A stretch of 64,000 nucleotides of DNA from Tetradesmus obliquus (taxonomy: Eukaryota > Chlorophyta > Chlorophyceae > Sphaeropleales > Scenedesmaceae). The translations under genes and the position numbers were made by a program. The notes under the pieces are model-generated. The model saw only the letters and a program-made list of their open reading frames with translations. It was not told the DNA's origin and did no database searches. Below, one piece after another: positions 1 through 13,000 of this stretch (positions are counted from its first letter, which is position 1; each line of letters begins with the position of its first letter). The stretch covers positions 2,914,001 to 2,978,000 of the forward strand of contig CP126193.1 in assembly GCA_030272155.1 (NCBI GenBank). Direction: 5' to 3'.

Positions 1-187
1 ACCAAACGCTGTACCCGCTGTCGAGCACGGCGACCCCACACGCAGCGGATCCAAGAGGTTTGTATCAGTTGCACCCTGCACCTTTGCTAATGTGTGGCGC
101 GCAAACATGCAGCCGCCCGTAGTTTCTTTCGCTGACTTCATATCACCGGGGGTGTCTTTCATTGCTGTTCCTGCCATACCTGTGCAG

Positions 188-1176
188 TACGGCGACATCA
201 ACGCGCTGCTCACCAACAGGACAGCAGGAGCCACGCTGTACGGCGCAGACCAGCAGGAGAAGAACACCGTGCTGCTAGGCAAGGTGGCACACTACACGCT
301 GCTGGCTGGCATCCCGCTGCTGCTGCATGGCCCCCAGGCTGCACTGATCGGCGCTGCCGCGTACACGCTGACGCAGTCCATCGTGCTGTCGGCAACGTTT
401 GCTGTGAGCCACAACGTGCCTGAGAGCAAGCCGCTGCAGGAGGGCCCCACACAGGTGCGTGTTTGTCAATTTGCAGTGTCGGTGATGCGTGTCCAGATTC
501 ACCGAGGCATTGCGTATGCTGCCTGCTTCTGGGCGGTTGGTGGTATCTATGTAGCTGACACACATGGGCTTGCTAACTGCCGCTGCCCCGCAGGCTACCC
601 TTGACGAAGAGATTGATGAGCGCGACTGGGGCGTGCAGCAGGTGCTCACCAGCGCCAACTGGGGCGGCGTGATCGGCAACTTCTTCACCGGAGGCCTCAA
701 CCTGCAGGTGCGCACCACATGATTCCTTCAAAGGCATGGCTGATTTATTGTTGTGTTTGCTCACAACACGCAGCTGCAGCAACAGCTGGCATCGTGTAGC
801 ACCATTGCTGGGAATTTGCAGATTATCATTCAGCGTCAGCTAGTCACTGTTGTTTGCCTGCCACCGCCTGCATCCAATGCATCGCCTGCCTTTCTGCCGC
901 TATCTGCAATAATTTTACATTCGCTCACAGCGCGTCCTCCCACCTGCGCTGCTGCTGCAGATCGAGCACCACCTGTTCCCCGCCATCTCCTTCATGCACT
1001 ACCCCGCCATCTCCAAGATCGTTGCGGACGAGTGCGCCAAGCGCGGCATCCAGTATGCGCACTACCCCACGCTGCCCGAGATCCTGTCACGTTTCTCCAA
1101 GTTCATGCAGCAGGTGGGAGAGGCAGACCAGACGCCCGCACGCGGCGTGGCTGCGCAGCAGCTGGCACGGCTGTGA
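188..1176 (+). CDS. Front-end fatty-acid desaturase, 3' end
   Basis: This is the C-terminal part of a membrane acyl-lipid desaturase that inserts a double bond near the carboxyl end of a polyunsaturated fatty acid. Exons are 188-454, 594-707 and 961-1176, joined in phase; the start lies left of the window. The last exon junction restores the third histidine box as Q-IEHHLFP, where Gln replaces the first His, a hallmark of front-end (delta-4/5/6) desaturases. The flanking words NWGGVIGNFFTGGLNLQ and the downstream HYPAISKIV and YPTLPEI segments match the family. A hydrophobic stretch in the first exon (LLAGIPLLLHGPQAALIGAAAYTL) fits the last transmembrane pair. I cannot tell delta-4 from delta-5 or delta-6, because the N-terminal cytochrome b5 and first two His boxes are absent. 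The first 187 bases look like intron plus unassigned sequence. Confidence 0.9.
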
Positions 1177-3624
1177 GGCCTCGGGCGTGTTGTAGCAGCA
1201 GCTGCATTGTTTCTGGAGTGGAGTGGAAGCACTGCGACGAGGACCAGCAGGGCTGGTGTGGTGTACAGCCTGTGGCTTGCGGGTTGTTCCTTTTTGGCTT
1301 GAGCTTGCGGATTGCAGGGCAGGAGGAATGCAGCAGGTGGCAGCCAGTTTTGGCAGGTGGCTTGCCTTAAGCGTTTGGGGTGCAGGTGGGACGCAGTGTC
1401 CATGTGCGCAGCTTTACACCTGGTGTAGCTTGGTCTGCTAGCTTTGGCGGGTGGTATTGCTGGCAGTGATGGTGGCAGAAGTCATCCACGCGCTGGCAGC
1501 TGCAGGACCCGCCTCGCAGATGCATGGTGAACTTGTCTGTGCTTGACTGAAGAGTGCTTGTGGAGTGCCACCCCCTGTGCGCAGAGCGAAGAGGGCACAA
1601 TGGTGGGACGGCTTTCTGACAGTCGGTCAGCAGATGCAGCAGCGGTTTGGTCATTAGGGAGTCAGGCAAAGTGCCGAGAGTACCAGCGAGCACTGCTGTA
1701 CGGTAGTGTCGCGTTGCGCTGCATTGCTTGTGCTGTTATGTGTGTTGCAGTGAGCGGGAGTGCTAAATGGCATGGCTGTGTAGAGCCACCTGGTACTGGC
1801 TGAAGAATCCTGCTAGCGCATCCGAGACAGCAGACCCAGCTGCATCAAGCACACAGCAGCTGTCAAGACGTGCCTGATGTGTGACTCGCTACAGCGCGTG
1901 TGTTTTGCTTTTTGGCCCTGTCGGTCGTGCCGATCAGCCTTCACGCATTCCTTGAGTGCAGCATGCTACGCGGAGAGCGCAGGTGTCTGCATGCAATCAA
2001 ATGGCTGCTGCTGCTGCTGCACCTCGAGCTCTTGCTTGTTGTAGCAGCGCTGCAGTGTGCCAGCCATGTTGTGTGGTCAAAAGGTGTTGATCTTTGCTCA
2101 GTTGGCTGTGCAGGAGCAGTATGCTCCTGGAGGCCTTGTTACGCATGGTGTGTTACGATCCCAATAACAGACACAGTTTGCCCATAGCTGGTTTGTTCTG
2201 TCTGCCAAGTTCTGCAGGTTCTTTTGGCCACGCAAATGCATGCAGCTTCCTTCAGCTGCTACTGCAGATGTATGTCATGTGCTTGTGGTTACTTTTTGTT
2301 CCTTACAGTTTCCTTGTATCTGTGTGCATTGTGTTTGTCATTATGAGCAGCACAAGCACAGTGATCTTACCAGCTTCAAACACCTTCAGGGACGTTTGGC
2401 GAAGTCTGCCTGTGTCGGTGCTGTCACAGCAGCAGAGGATGCCAGCTGGCAGTAGCTGCTGAAGAATAGCAGCACGAGATCGGTGCTGTTCATGTCTTAT
2501 GTGGCATCTGCTAGTGCTGTGAATTGTGTTTATTACGGGTCGCAGGCCGGGGGTGGCTTTCCAGGGCACCCGGGCCCTGCGTCCCATGTCAGACAATCAC
2601 TGTTCATTCTCTATGTGGTGTTACCTGGTGGTAAGGATAGGTTTGGCTGCTTGTGGTGTTGGTGTGCAAAGAGGGTGGCGTGTTCTGAACCAGCAAAGGT
2701 CCTTGCCTGTGCCGCACGCTTTGCGGCAGAGCTCCTTGCTGGTGTGATGGTGCTGGTATGACCTGCAGCATGTGATGCTCAGTGGGCAGTGCAGTGAAGC
2801 ACGGCCAGCGGAAGGTGCTCAGATGATCGGCAGCACTTGGCCCATGGGCTTGTTTGAGCTCACACTTGGCGGCTTGTACGCTTGTGGCTGCTGATGGCAT
2901 CGGCCACTCATGATCAGTTGGTGGTTGATGCTAGGGCGTTGCTTTGGCGTGCAGCCGGTTAAGTTTTTCAAACGTGCTGGAGAGCAGGCACGTGAGCTTG
3001 ATGGTTGGTGTCTGGTGGAAGCCGTGCAGGCTTGCACAAGGCCAAGTTCACAAGCATGCCGGCAGCAGGGGTGTAATGCCGTTACCACGTCGACCCATGG
3101 CTGTAGCAGTGTAGGGTCACCATACTGGTGCCACCAGCAGTGCTGCCACCGCAGTGTGCCGTCACTTGTGCCAGGCCATCAACAAGCTGCACTCGCAACA
3201 ACCTTGGAAGACAACGTAAATGCCATGACGTGTCCCTTGGGCTCTGAAAATGTTAGCAATGCCGCATTGCGCGACGTCAGCGCCGGCACGTGCCATTGCA
3301 CTCGACCATATGCTCTGCACAAACTGACTTAGTTTGGTGTTTGCATCGGATGCACAGGTGCTCTGGCACCAGCACCCTCACAAGCTGCAAATTCAGTTGC
3401 ACCAAACATGCAACCTGCTCATACTATCACCCACTAGTGAAGGCGTGCCTATTACTGTCACATTCAACTCCAGGTTGCCAGCAGCATCAGCAGCTTAGGC
3501 CTGCCAGCACAATCAACCACCACTGATCAGCCCATTAGTCCGCAAAGGAGGAGGGCTAGCGGGTGCTTTCCCTGAGCTATACACTGCTGCCAGTTTGAAG
3601 CTCATGATCATGCCTGCCGGCTCC
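1177..3624. other. Tail-to-tail region between desaturase and YLMG gene
   Basis: The two flanking genes converge here. Sequence is less GC-rich and rich in TGTTGT/GCTGTG words, as expected for long 3' untranslated regions. A TGTAA word near 3070 (plus) and its complement near 1413 and 2303 could be poly(A) signals. I see no coding sequence with family resemblance and no RNA gene. Confidence 0.5.
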
Positions 3625-4501
3625 TCACGCACTGGCGCCGCTGGCTGGCCCCTCCTGCTGCTGCCGCTGCTTGGCGCCCATCACGCGCTGCGCCCAGGCC
3701 ACCTGATACTTGCTGGCTGGCAGCCAGTCAATGATAGGTCTGCTGCTGCTCTTGCGCGCAGCTGCTGATGCTGCCGCTGCCTCATCATCCGGCGCCAGCT
3801 CACAGGGCAGGGCGGCCGCAGTGTTGGTGAACACCTGCAGCATGTCAAGCAGCAAACCAGGTGGCCGGAAGCTTGACGTCAGGAGCATAACAGCAGCAGG
3901 ACCAGGCTGAGAGCGCTGGGTAAGGTCTGTTCATGTATATGAAACATGCTGGTCACCGCACGGCTACAGCATCAGCAGCCGGACAAAAACCATAAAAGGC
4001 ATGCATGGGACCACCTTGCACAGGGCAGGCATCAACACACTCTTTATCTGGCCCATCAGCATTGCGGCGGTAGCAGCAGCATCAGCAGGCAGCATCTCAG
4101 GCATACGCTGCAGCAGCCGTGCAGCAACAGCAGCAGCAGCAGCGACTCACGCTCAGCAGCACAAAGGCCAGGATGGGTGAGAAGTCCAGCGTGCCTCCCA
4201 GCGGAGGGATGATGCCGCGGAACAGGTTGAGGTAGGGGTCGCACAGCGTGCTGCAGGAGGGCGGCAAGGCGCAAGCGGACGACACATTAAGAGGAGGGAG
4301 AGGCATAGATGATAGTACAAGATACCCCTGGCCAGCAGCACCTGCTAGTCGGGCTTATCCACGTGATCAACACAAGCGGGCTGCAAGCAGGGCCCCTATG
4401 ACTCACGAAAGTGGTCCGACGATGAAAGCGGGTGGCTCAGGGAACCACGTCAACACGAGGCGCACTACCAGCGCAGTGTTGTACAGCCCCCTGAAGGACA
4501 C

Positions 4502-4540
<39 letters not shown>

Positions 4541-5080
4541 CTCACAGAGCATGCTCAGCCCAAGTGGCGTGGTACATACATGCAGCGCTAGCAGGCGGCT
4601 CAAGTGCCACCCATTGCAGCAGTCACAGGCTGTGCAAGGCATGCATGCTGGTTGCTGCTGGACCGCTGCGCATGGCAACACCCCACCAGCGCCTCAGCAG
4701 AATGTGCTGCAATGTTGTTCGTGGCGTCGGGCAGTGTTTGCTGCACTCCTTCACAGCAGAGCATGCTGCAGCACCATGCAATGCAGCACTGCCCCAGAAG
4801 CTGCCAGGTGCTTCCGCAAAGACTCCGCTATCAGCAACACCCTGTCTGTCGCACACATGCGTGCTTTCTGCGGCAGGCAGGCCTATCTACTTGCTATCAT
4901 TGGAAGTTCACACACCACTCCACCACACACAGCACTCACAGGAAGTTTTGGATGCCTGTTGTGAACACCTGCTCCACCACAGTGTCACCAGGGATGATGG
5001 CAGCCATGGGCGGCGCAAAGCGCACACGCTTGGGTGCAGCGCGCGCGCTCAGCAGGCGCTGCTTGAGCACGCGCTGCGGC
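3625..5080 (-). CDS. YGGT/YLMG family plastid membrane protein, 5' exon missing
   Basis: YggT-family proteins are small thylakoid or envelope membrane proteins; plant YLMG1 members affect nucleoid distribution and cytochrome b6f (CCB3). Exons on the minus strand are 5080-4940, 4490-4407, 4250-4151 and 3834-3625, all in phase. The protein reads through GLYNTALVVRLVLTWFPEP, then DPYLNLFRGIIPPLGG and LDFSPILAFVLLS, then VFTNTAAALPCEL, the expected family order of two membrane segments around the DPYL..FR..IPP signature. The first visible exon ends in GDTVVEQVFTTGIQNF. The C-terminal tail of about 50 residues is Ala/Gln-rich. The exon carrying the start and presumed transit peptide must lie between 5089 and about 6200, but no candidate convinced me. 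A CTG run on the sense strand precedes the acceptor at 4491. Confidence 0.85.
4501..4539 (-). repeat. CTG run (sense) before a YLMG acceptor
   Basis: About 12 triplets read CTG on the gene's sense strand. They lie immediately upstream of the 3' splice site that ends at 4491, where they probably serve as the pyrimidine-rich tract. Confidence 0.8.
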
Positions 5081-6216
5081 CTGCACAGCAGCAGTTGTGA
5101 GTCTGTCAGGAGTGAACCAACAGGTGCAGCAGGGCCCATTACAGGGTACACGTGGTGGATGGGACGGTGCTGCTGCCAACTTGTGAGTGGGGACAGTCCA
5201 CTGAGCAGAGATGTTTGCATATGGTTGCGATGGAGAGGTGCAGTGCAGCAGTTTTGTGCAAGCATATGCGCTGTGAAGGGTGAAATGCACATTGCTGCAT
5301 GCTAGCAACGGCTGCGACAGAGTGCGTTGTAGACTCCACAGCTGCTGGAGTGAAATGCTTTACGTCTGTGTTGGGGATTGACCAAGGGCAAGTCAGCTGA
5401 ACAACATCCCTATGAATACGCTTATGCACACACAACAGCTAACATTGATGCCACACCATGCAGATGCCACAGCATGTTGGAGTTGTACTGTGCGTGGCCT
5501 GCACTGGCCGAGCTATCAGCTGATGCCTTACTCACTTGTGTGCTGAGAAGGCATTGCTCAGTGTCCGTTGAAACTGGCCTGCCGCATTCTGAAGATGCAC
5601 CAGGGGGTTTGCTGGTGCTGGTTCCATATTTGTGTGGTGTGATCTGCAAGCAATACAGTAAGGGCCTGATCAGGCAGAAGCTCAGGGTCCCCGCCAGTTA
5701 GCCGTGACCACGACAATACCCAAGTCAACCTCAAAGCTTAAGCATGAAACGAGGGCGAATGCGCCTGTTGTTTGTCGTGCACACGCAGGCCCCTGCACAC
5801 CTCAGCAGTAGTCGCAGATCGGTCCGATCACTGGCTTATCTCAAACGTACCACTAACCTTACCAGTCAGAACTATGTGTTTCGTGTGATTGCACAAGAGT
5901 GCAGTGTTCAACTGAACTCGCGTTGAAACCTTGTGGTGTGTCACCCCTCGCAAACCACTGATTTTCATCGAAAGCACAATCAACCGGTGAACTAAGTGTC
6001 GCTGCAGTTTTCGGACGTTGCTTGCGTCGCCTATCATAGCCCTGGCTCATTCACCTGCTGGCAATCCTCAACGTTCGCAGCAACAGCGCGTTCAGCTGAT
6101 ACCAATCAACTAATACTTATTGCTTCTGTTCCATCTTCAGCGGGTCACCGTCACGTTATCATCCCAGCCTAACCACCCACACAGCAAGTCCCAGGAGCCT
6201 TGCAACCATCACTACC
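5081..6216. other. Head-to-head region of YLMG and metallo-hydrolase genes
   Basis: This interval lies between divergent genes. It should hold the first exon(s) and promoter of the minus-strand YLMG gene and the promoter of the plus-strand gene starting at 6217. I found no transit-peptide-like exon that joins in phase to position 5080, so its content is unassigned. Confidence 0.4.
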
Positions 6217-8747
6217 ATGTTTGCTCGGCGCTGCAACTTGCCAACAGCGCCTGCAGGGCGGAGTGCTGGTTGGAATCCAGTCAGGTGACCTTTGGGGGTT
6301 GTGTGGTCTGGGTCACCCAGGTAGTGTTGCTCGGCAGTGGCCAACACAACATGTGCGGCGCATCTGTGGTGCCCTGTGATGTATGCTGCAGCAGCTGTGT
6401 TGCAAGTGCTGTTTGCACCAAGCAGCAGTATGGCCCTGAAAGCATCCTGATCCAGTCATGTTGTACTGGCCACAATTACGCAAGAGCCACCTCCACTTGC
6501 TGTCGCAGGGCATGCCCCAGCACTAGCAGGCGCAGCATACGCGTGGCAGCACAAGCACAGCCTTCACAAGCAGCAGAAGTGGCCAGCAGCAGCGGTGATG
6601 GCAGCAGCGGGCAGAAAACCTTCCACCACGGCATCACTTACGTCAGTTATGAGGGCAACTGCTTCTGGGTGAAGTTCAACAACTCAGGTACGCACAACGT
6701 CGTGTTATGAGCAGGGCAGCAGCGCCGCCCATGCTTTGCTGGCTTTGACTTTCACCGCAGCACTGACTGCTTGCATCGGAACCACTGCAACTGCATCAGA
6801 CGCTGCTGTTGTCTGATGTGCACCTGATGTCTCTGCAGGAGCTCGTGTTCTGGTGGACCCGTGGCTGGTTGGGGACCTCTCATTCTTTGAGCAAGGCTGG
6901 CTATACACCGGCAAAAAGCGCGGGTTTGGAGGCGGCAGCGGCGTGCAGATAGACGTACGGGAGGTTGCATCAGACACCGATGTGGTGCTCATCACTCAGG
7001 TGAGTGAGCAGTGCAGCAGCTGCGCAGGGCAGCAGCTGCGACTGCTCCACTGGAGCAATATGGCGAGGAAGGGGTGCATAGCAGCTTGCAGGACAACATG
7101 CCACACATGGCAAGCAGCTTGATTTTTTGCGCTGTCTCAATTTTCATGACCTGGCACCCTTTCTGCTGTCCTGCCACTGTGCATAACACCCTTCCGGCAG
7201 TGGGTGGACGACCACACACACATGCCCACGCTAGAAGCCATGCCGCGAGACATCCCCATCATTGCGCAGCCAGAAGCAGCGGAGCGCATAAAGCCACTTG
7301 GCTTCAAGTCGCTGACCACTATCAGCCCAGGGCAGAGCATGCCGCTGTGTGGGGGCAAGCTGCAGTTGCGAGCCACAGCAGGGGCGCTGGTGGGGCCTCC
7401 TTGGTCTGCCCGCCAGAACGGCTATGCACTGCGGGTGAGTGAGGCAAAATAGTGGGGCTTTGACCATCCAGGCACGGCCAACAGCAGTGATGCTTTAGGG
7501 GAACAGGAGTACAGTACAGGTGGGCACGTTGATGCGCCTGCAGCATCAGGCATTAGCAGGGAGCAGTGCAGTGTGTGTGCATGCGAGCTGGTTTGACGCT
7601 GTGGCGATGCCTGTTTGTGCAGCAGTTGCAGTGCTGACAGGTGCTGATGGGTCCGGCACCCAGCTGTTGAGGCGCAGCCTTTTGAAGTGCGGCTAGCTGG
7701 TCAGCCAGCGCTGCGCTGCTGCTCACTCACGGTGTGCTTGCGTCTTGCGCGATGGCTATTGCTGCTGCGGCGGCTTGCAGGAACTGGGCGTGGAGACGCC
7801 TGCCAGCCTGTACTACGAGCCGCACTGCGACTTTGATGCATCCTCGCTGGCAGGCGTGGGGCCTGTGGATGTGGTGGTGTCGCCTGTGCAGAGCGTGCTG
7901 CTGGCTGGGTGAGTGCAGCGTGCAGTGCTGCATGCATGTGCTGATGCAAGTAGTGCCCCAGGTCGGGGAACACTGACCGAGTTCACTGCAAACTGGACCT
8001 GACAACACGTTGACGTGAAAGCAGACTTGCTGTAGCAGCAACAGAGAGCCTCTCACACCGCTGATGGCTTGCACGCTACACGCGTTCCTGTGAACCTGTA
8101 CCGTGCGGCTGGCGCTTCCCTTCCCTGCGCTGCTCACCTATCACCTCTTAAACATGTCATCATGCTAACCAAGCCCTTCCTTCTGCCGTCCATGCTTCCT
8201 TCTGAATTGCTGCGTTGCTGCTTCGCGATGCTGCTGCATCGCTGCTGCAGGTACCCGCTGCTGAAGGGTGACACTGACCTGCTGAAGCTGCTGAAGCTGC
8301 TGCAGCCTAAGGTGCTGGTGCCGCTGCTCAATGCTGACCTGGACCAGGAGGGCAAGCTCACCACACTCATGTCAGTGCGCGGCAGCTCCCTGGCAGCAGA
8401 TGTGCGGCAGCAGCTGGCGGCTGCAGGTAGGTGTGGCGTTTGCGGGGGTGCTCCTAGTGCTGCAGCTGGCTTTGAGTAAATTAGGTGCCGCGGGCAGTGG
8501 TTGCTGCAGCTCGTCACTGGCATGGGATGGAGATAGGCGTGTATCCTTGCCATGCAGGATAGCGCTGGCAACTGCGCTGTCCCCTTTCGCACCTTGCAGT
8601 GTTGCGTGGTATTCAGACACACGGCGATGCATGTATGGTTGACAGCTGACATCTTGGCTCATGGTTTCCTATGCATGTGCAGGTCTGTCAGGGACAAAGC
8701 TGGAGTACCCAGCACCACCAGGAGAGTCGCTAGCGCTGGCACTTTGA
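6217..8747 (+). CDS. Plastid-type metallo-beta-lactamase-fold protein
   Basis: A 336-residue protein of the metallo-hydrolase/oxidoreductase superfamily, like plant plastid proteins of unknown substrate (Arabidopsis At1g29700 type). Exons: 6217-6284, 6509-6687, 6839-6999, 7201-7434, 7781-7908, 8251-8426, 8683-8747; phases all match and the sum is 337 codons. The first 23 residues (MFARRCNLPTAPAGRSAGW...) plus a Ser/Arg/Ala-rich stretch look like a plastid transit peptide. The fold begins at ITYVSYEGNCFWVKF and RVLVDPWLVGD, a typical early MBL beta-strand pair. The metal-motif position reads TQWVDDHTHMP, so the first two histidines of HxHxDH are replaced and only DH remains. Later strands VDVVVSPVQ and LQPKVLVPLLNADLD follow. 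A TGTAA poly(A) signal lies 156 bases after the stop. Confidence 0.85.
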
Positions 8748-9537
8748 GCAAGTTTGACCAATCTGCAGCCGCTGAGGGTGCTTGTTGAGTCAGTGCTTCG
8801 ACGAATGTGAAGCCCCAGCTGGAGGTGCCAGATGTTGTGGGCAGTGCCACTCCACTGTAAAAGGAAACGGCACGGCAAGTTATGTTGCATCACGCTTGTG
8901 CTTGTAATGTATGACCTGCATGCACATCGTAACCCTTTTTTTACGGCAGGTTGGAAGTTATCAGCACGTCTCAGACACACTGCAGCATCATGGTTGTGGC
9001 ATCCCTGCATGTCTGTGGCACATATGTGTCATGTGACGCATTCAATGCTGATTGTTCCGATAGCCTGTGCAACCACTTGATCGTAAAGTGTGTGCTGCTT
9101 ACCTGTAGCTAGTGTGGTGGCTGGGCCCAGCCGCGTGCCATGGGTTACGCTTGCCTGATTTGATGAGCTGCGTCGACTTGCCTGCTCGCCACGTTTGTAG
9201 GCACGTCGGATTATGTATACAAGCTGGATCATGTTCTGCGGTGTTCGCAGCCGTACTAATGTGTTGCTTGTGTGGGACCGATTGATAGAACACGAAAACC
9301 GCCCGTTTCGCGCCAAGCACAACACGGCGTGTGAGCAGCAATGACATGCTTTCAGCTGTTTTGTGTTTTTGTAGACTATCATACCTGACCCGAGTGCTGC
9401 CGTATGTGGCTTTGCAGCTTGGGGCCGATGCAGTAGTACGCAAACTCCCCTACGTCGAAAGAGCACTCCTGAACAATCCGGGACTTCAATCACCGACCAA
9501 AACAGACTACAAGTAACCGGCGTTGCAACTAGCTTGG
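8748..9537. other. 3' UTR and intergenic spacer
   Basis: This spacer holds the 3' untranslated region of the metallo-hydrolase-fold gene and the promoter of the secreted protein gene. No coding segment resembles a known family. Confidence 0.5.
8903..8907 (+). terminator. TGTAA poly(A) signal
   Basis: TGTAA is the canonical polyadenylation signal in chlorophycean algae. This copy lies 156 bases downstream of the stop at 8747. Confidence 0.5.
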
Positions 9538-10037
9538 ATGGCACGCCGGGCATGGGCTGCGGCCCTGCTGCTGGTCGCGTGCTTGTGTGTTGCAGTACAG
9601 TCGGGTAGCAGCCAGAATACAGGTGCGCGCTGTTTTAAGCATACATGAAACAGTTTATTCCATAATGTTTAGGCGCTTTGTGCGCTTATGCCTTTGTACG
9701 CCCAGGATCGGCGGGAGCGCGCCAACCCATGGGGCCCTGAGCATTGCACCACTGGGCACCGTCAAGTACTGACGCTCCGTAAAATTATGTGCTTAAAGTT
9801 ATGTGCATACAGACTTGAGTCAAATGTCATCTTCATGCAAATGAGACTGATGTTCGTGCTAGTTTATCTTCTGCAGTGGCCCTGTCAAGTCTGAGCAGCT
9901 CAGACTCAGCTGAAGCTATGGTCAAGGCACTGCAGCAAGGTACGGTGAGGGCACTACGTGCCACAGCAGCTACAGTTACATGCTTGACTGACACAATACC
10001 AGCATTCAGCAGCAATGGAGCGCAGCAGAAGCAGCAG

Positions 10038-10084
<47 letters not shown>

Positions 10085-13000
10085 CACATGAAACGGTGCG
10101 AGCATGTAAGAGGCCACAGCCGAGGCTCTTTATGCTGCAGTTGCAGTGCAGTATGTTGACAGCTGCTGTGTTGGCACACACGCTGTCATCATCAATCACA
10201 CGGCGGCTGCCCGCTGATTGTTCGTGTTGTGCTGCTTGTTCTTGCCATTCTGCCTGCACCCTCGCACCTGCGCCAGGTGCCAGTGTCTTCCCAGCTCAGG
10301 GCAGCTCTGTGGGCGACTCGTTCCAGCTCATGTGCCCTGCTGGCACGTACGTCACAGCTTTCACAGGAGCATCAGGCAACCTGGTGGAGGAAGTATCAGT
10401 CATGTGCAGCGACGGCAGCAAGCTTGCGCCAGCTGGCGGCAAGGCAGCAGGCCGGCCCTTTGCATTTGGCTCCGCTGGTGGCTTCAAAGGCGTCACTGCA
10501 GTTGCCAGCGAGGCAGGCGTGGAAGGGGTGTGCTTCCACAGCCATGATAAAAAGGATGACAAGTATATCGACTCGCCCGTGTATGGCCGCAAGGGCAGCA
10601 GGGAGAGCAAGATGTCCTGCAAGGACAATGAGAAGATCATCGGTATCCATGGCAAGACCTGGCGCCGCGGCGGCGACTATGACAAACATGACAAGCACGA
10701 CAAGCACGACAGCAAGTTCTTCGGCGGCTCGCCCTGCAGCAGCGGCGACTGCGACAGCTACATCACGTCATTTGGCGTCATCTGTGGCAAGCCACCCTGC
10801 AGCAAGAAGGGCTGCAGCTTCCCGCAGCCCTGCTCTGGAAAGAGCAGGAAGGGCAAGGGCGGCTGTTACTTCAACCCCTGCTCCGGCTGCCCGCACAAGT
10901 ACCCCTGTGCGCCAGGCTGCATGCAGCCGCCATCGCCTCCTCCAAGCCCCTCTCCGGCTCCTGTGCCTCCACCCAGGATAGCACCACAAGAGCCGCCAAA
11001 GAAGCCTCCGACGGCAACACCCAAGCCTCCTGCATCCAAGGAGACGCCTGCACAGAAGCCGCAGCAGCGCGGTGAGCTGACTGTTGGGATGCGTCAGAGG
11101 CCGCAACGGCATTGCATGCATCACAGAAAAAAAGCTTCAAGCTGATGATTAATGCATCTGCAGCAGAGAATGCTGAATCGTGTGTCCGTGTGCTTAATGC
11201 GCGCAGGAGGGGATGTATACATTTTCCTGCCTGCACTGACTGCCTGTGTGTTGCCGTGTTGCTGCTGTTCCTGCTGCTGCAGTGATCAGCAACTGCCCTC
11301 CAGGATCCATTGTGTCTGGTGGCAGTTGCGTGCAGTGCCGCGCAGGCACTTCATCCCCAGGTGGAGAGGCAACAGCCTGCCAGCAGTGCAAGCCAGGCAC
11401 ATACTCAGGTGAGCAGCATTACGCCTGGCGGATTCTGTACAACCACATGTTGACAGCAGCGCTTGCAGGCCAGCAGTGCTGCCATAAAGGAGCAAAGGGA
11501 TGGACACAGGTGGCTGAACTACCGCGGACTACATCTAACAACTTGCAAACATGTAATCAGCCCACACCGTCAGATGTTCTTTCACAAGCATCAGTGTGAA
11601 GCTCTTTGCTCAGCACGCACAGCAAGCTGCTGGGCTCTGTGTAAGCTGTTACTGCCGCCATCTTCTTGTTGCTGTCCCCGCTGCGCAGCAGGTGCCGGCG
11701 CCAAGGCATGCAGCCCATGTGCAGCAGGCACATACACCACCACAGAGGGCTCGACGCGCTGCAGCCCCTGCCCCCGCGGCATGCACACCAGCAGCACGGG
11801 CGCAGACAGTTGTGAGCCATGCGCCGCAGGCTCCTATGCAGACAAGACGGCTTCCAGTGCTTGCCTGCGCTGCCCGCCTGGCACATACAGCAGCAAGGGC
11901 TCCAGTGAATGCCTGGAGTGTGAGCCAGGTAGCTTCTCTACTGGAAACTCGGCGCAGTGCCAGCGCTGCGCTGCTGGCTCGTATTCTGACGCTGGCGCGG
12001 AGCGCTGCACTGTGTGTGAGGCTGGCACATTCTCCAATGGTGATAGGTGCCGCAGCTGCCCTCCTGGTACGTACTCGGCTCGCGGCGCGCAGGAGTGCAT
12101 TGCCTGCAAGCCTGGCACGTTTGCCGGCAGGAATGCAGATGGCTGCCTGCCTTGCCAGGCTGGCTACTTTGCTGCTGCCAAGTCAGGGCAGTGCGAGCAG
12201 TGTGAGATTGGCTCGTACTCAGGTGAGCTTTGCTTTCTCCACTGCAGCAGCAGCCAGCACTGGTTGTAGGTGACATGGCTTTGTCATCAACAACAGTGCT
12301 ACGCTATAAGAATAATGCTCTGTTGGCATAGGGAGAACAAACTGCATGATGCATCGCCTCCAGTGGCTTGTTCTGCGCCATCTGCAGCGTCAACAGCACC
12401 AACACAACAACTAGAAAGCACACTAACCCACAGCACTAACACACAACACCTGCCGTATGTGTGCAAATGCCGCAGGCCCCGAGAGTGAGAAGTGCATGCG
12501 GTGTGCACCTGGCACATATGCCGGCTTTGCAGCTAGCCAGTGTGTCACCTGCCCAGCAGGCACTTATTCCCAGGGCGGTGTTGGCCAATGCACCCCCTGC
12601 AGCCCTGGCACTTATGCAGCCAAGGGATCTTCACAGTGCAGTTCCTGCAAGCCGGGGAGCTTCTCTGGCTTCGGAAGTTCAGAGTGCAAGGAGTGCCCTG
12701 CAGGAAGCTTTGCAGAGAGCAGCGCAGGCCAGTGCAGCCCCTGCAAGGCGGGAAGTTACGCGCCGCCAGGATCTTCGCAGTGCATCACCTGCAAGCCTGG
12801 AACTTTCTCCGCGGAAGGAAGTTCAGAGTGCAAGGAGTGCCCTGCAGGAACTTTTGCAGCCGGCAGTGCAGGCCAGTGCAGCCCCTGCAAGGCGGGAAGT
12901 TACGCACCGCCAGGATCTTCGCAGTGCGTTTCCTGCAAGCCCGGCAGCTTCTCAGCAGATGCCAGCGAGTCCTGCAAGGAGTGTCCTGCAGGAACCTTTG

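Noticed and set aside
1-187. Possible extra desaturase exon at the window edge
   Set aside because: The translation does not match the expected region before GDINALL and no donor is convincing.
5859-6050. Minus-strand open frame as first exon of the YLMG gene
   Set aside because: It does not look like a transit peptide and I could not join it in phase to the acceptor at 5081.
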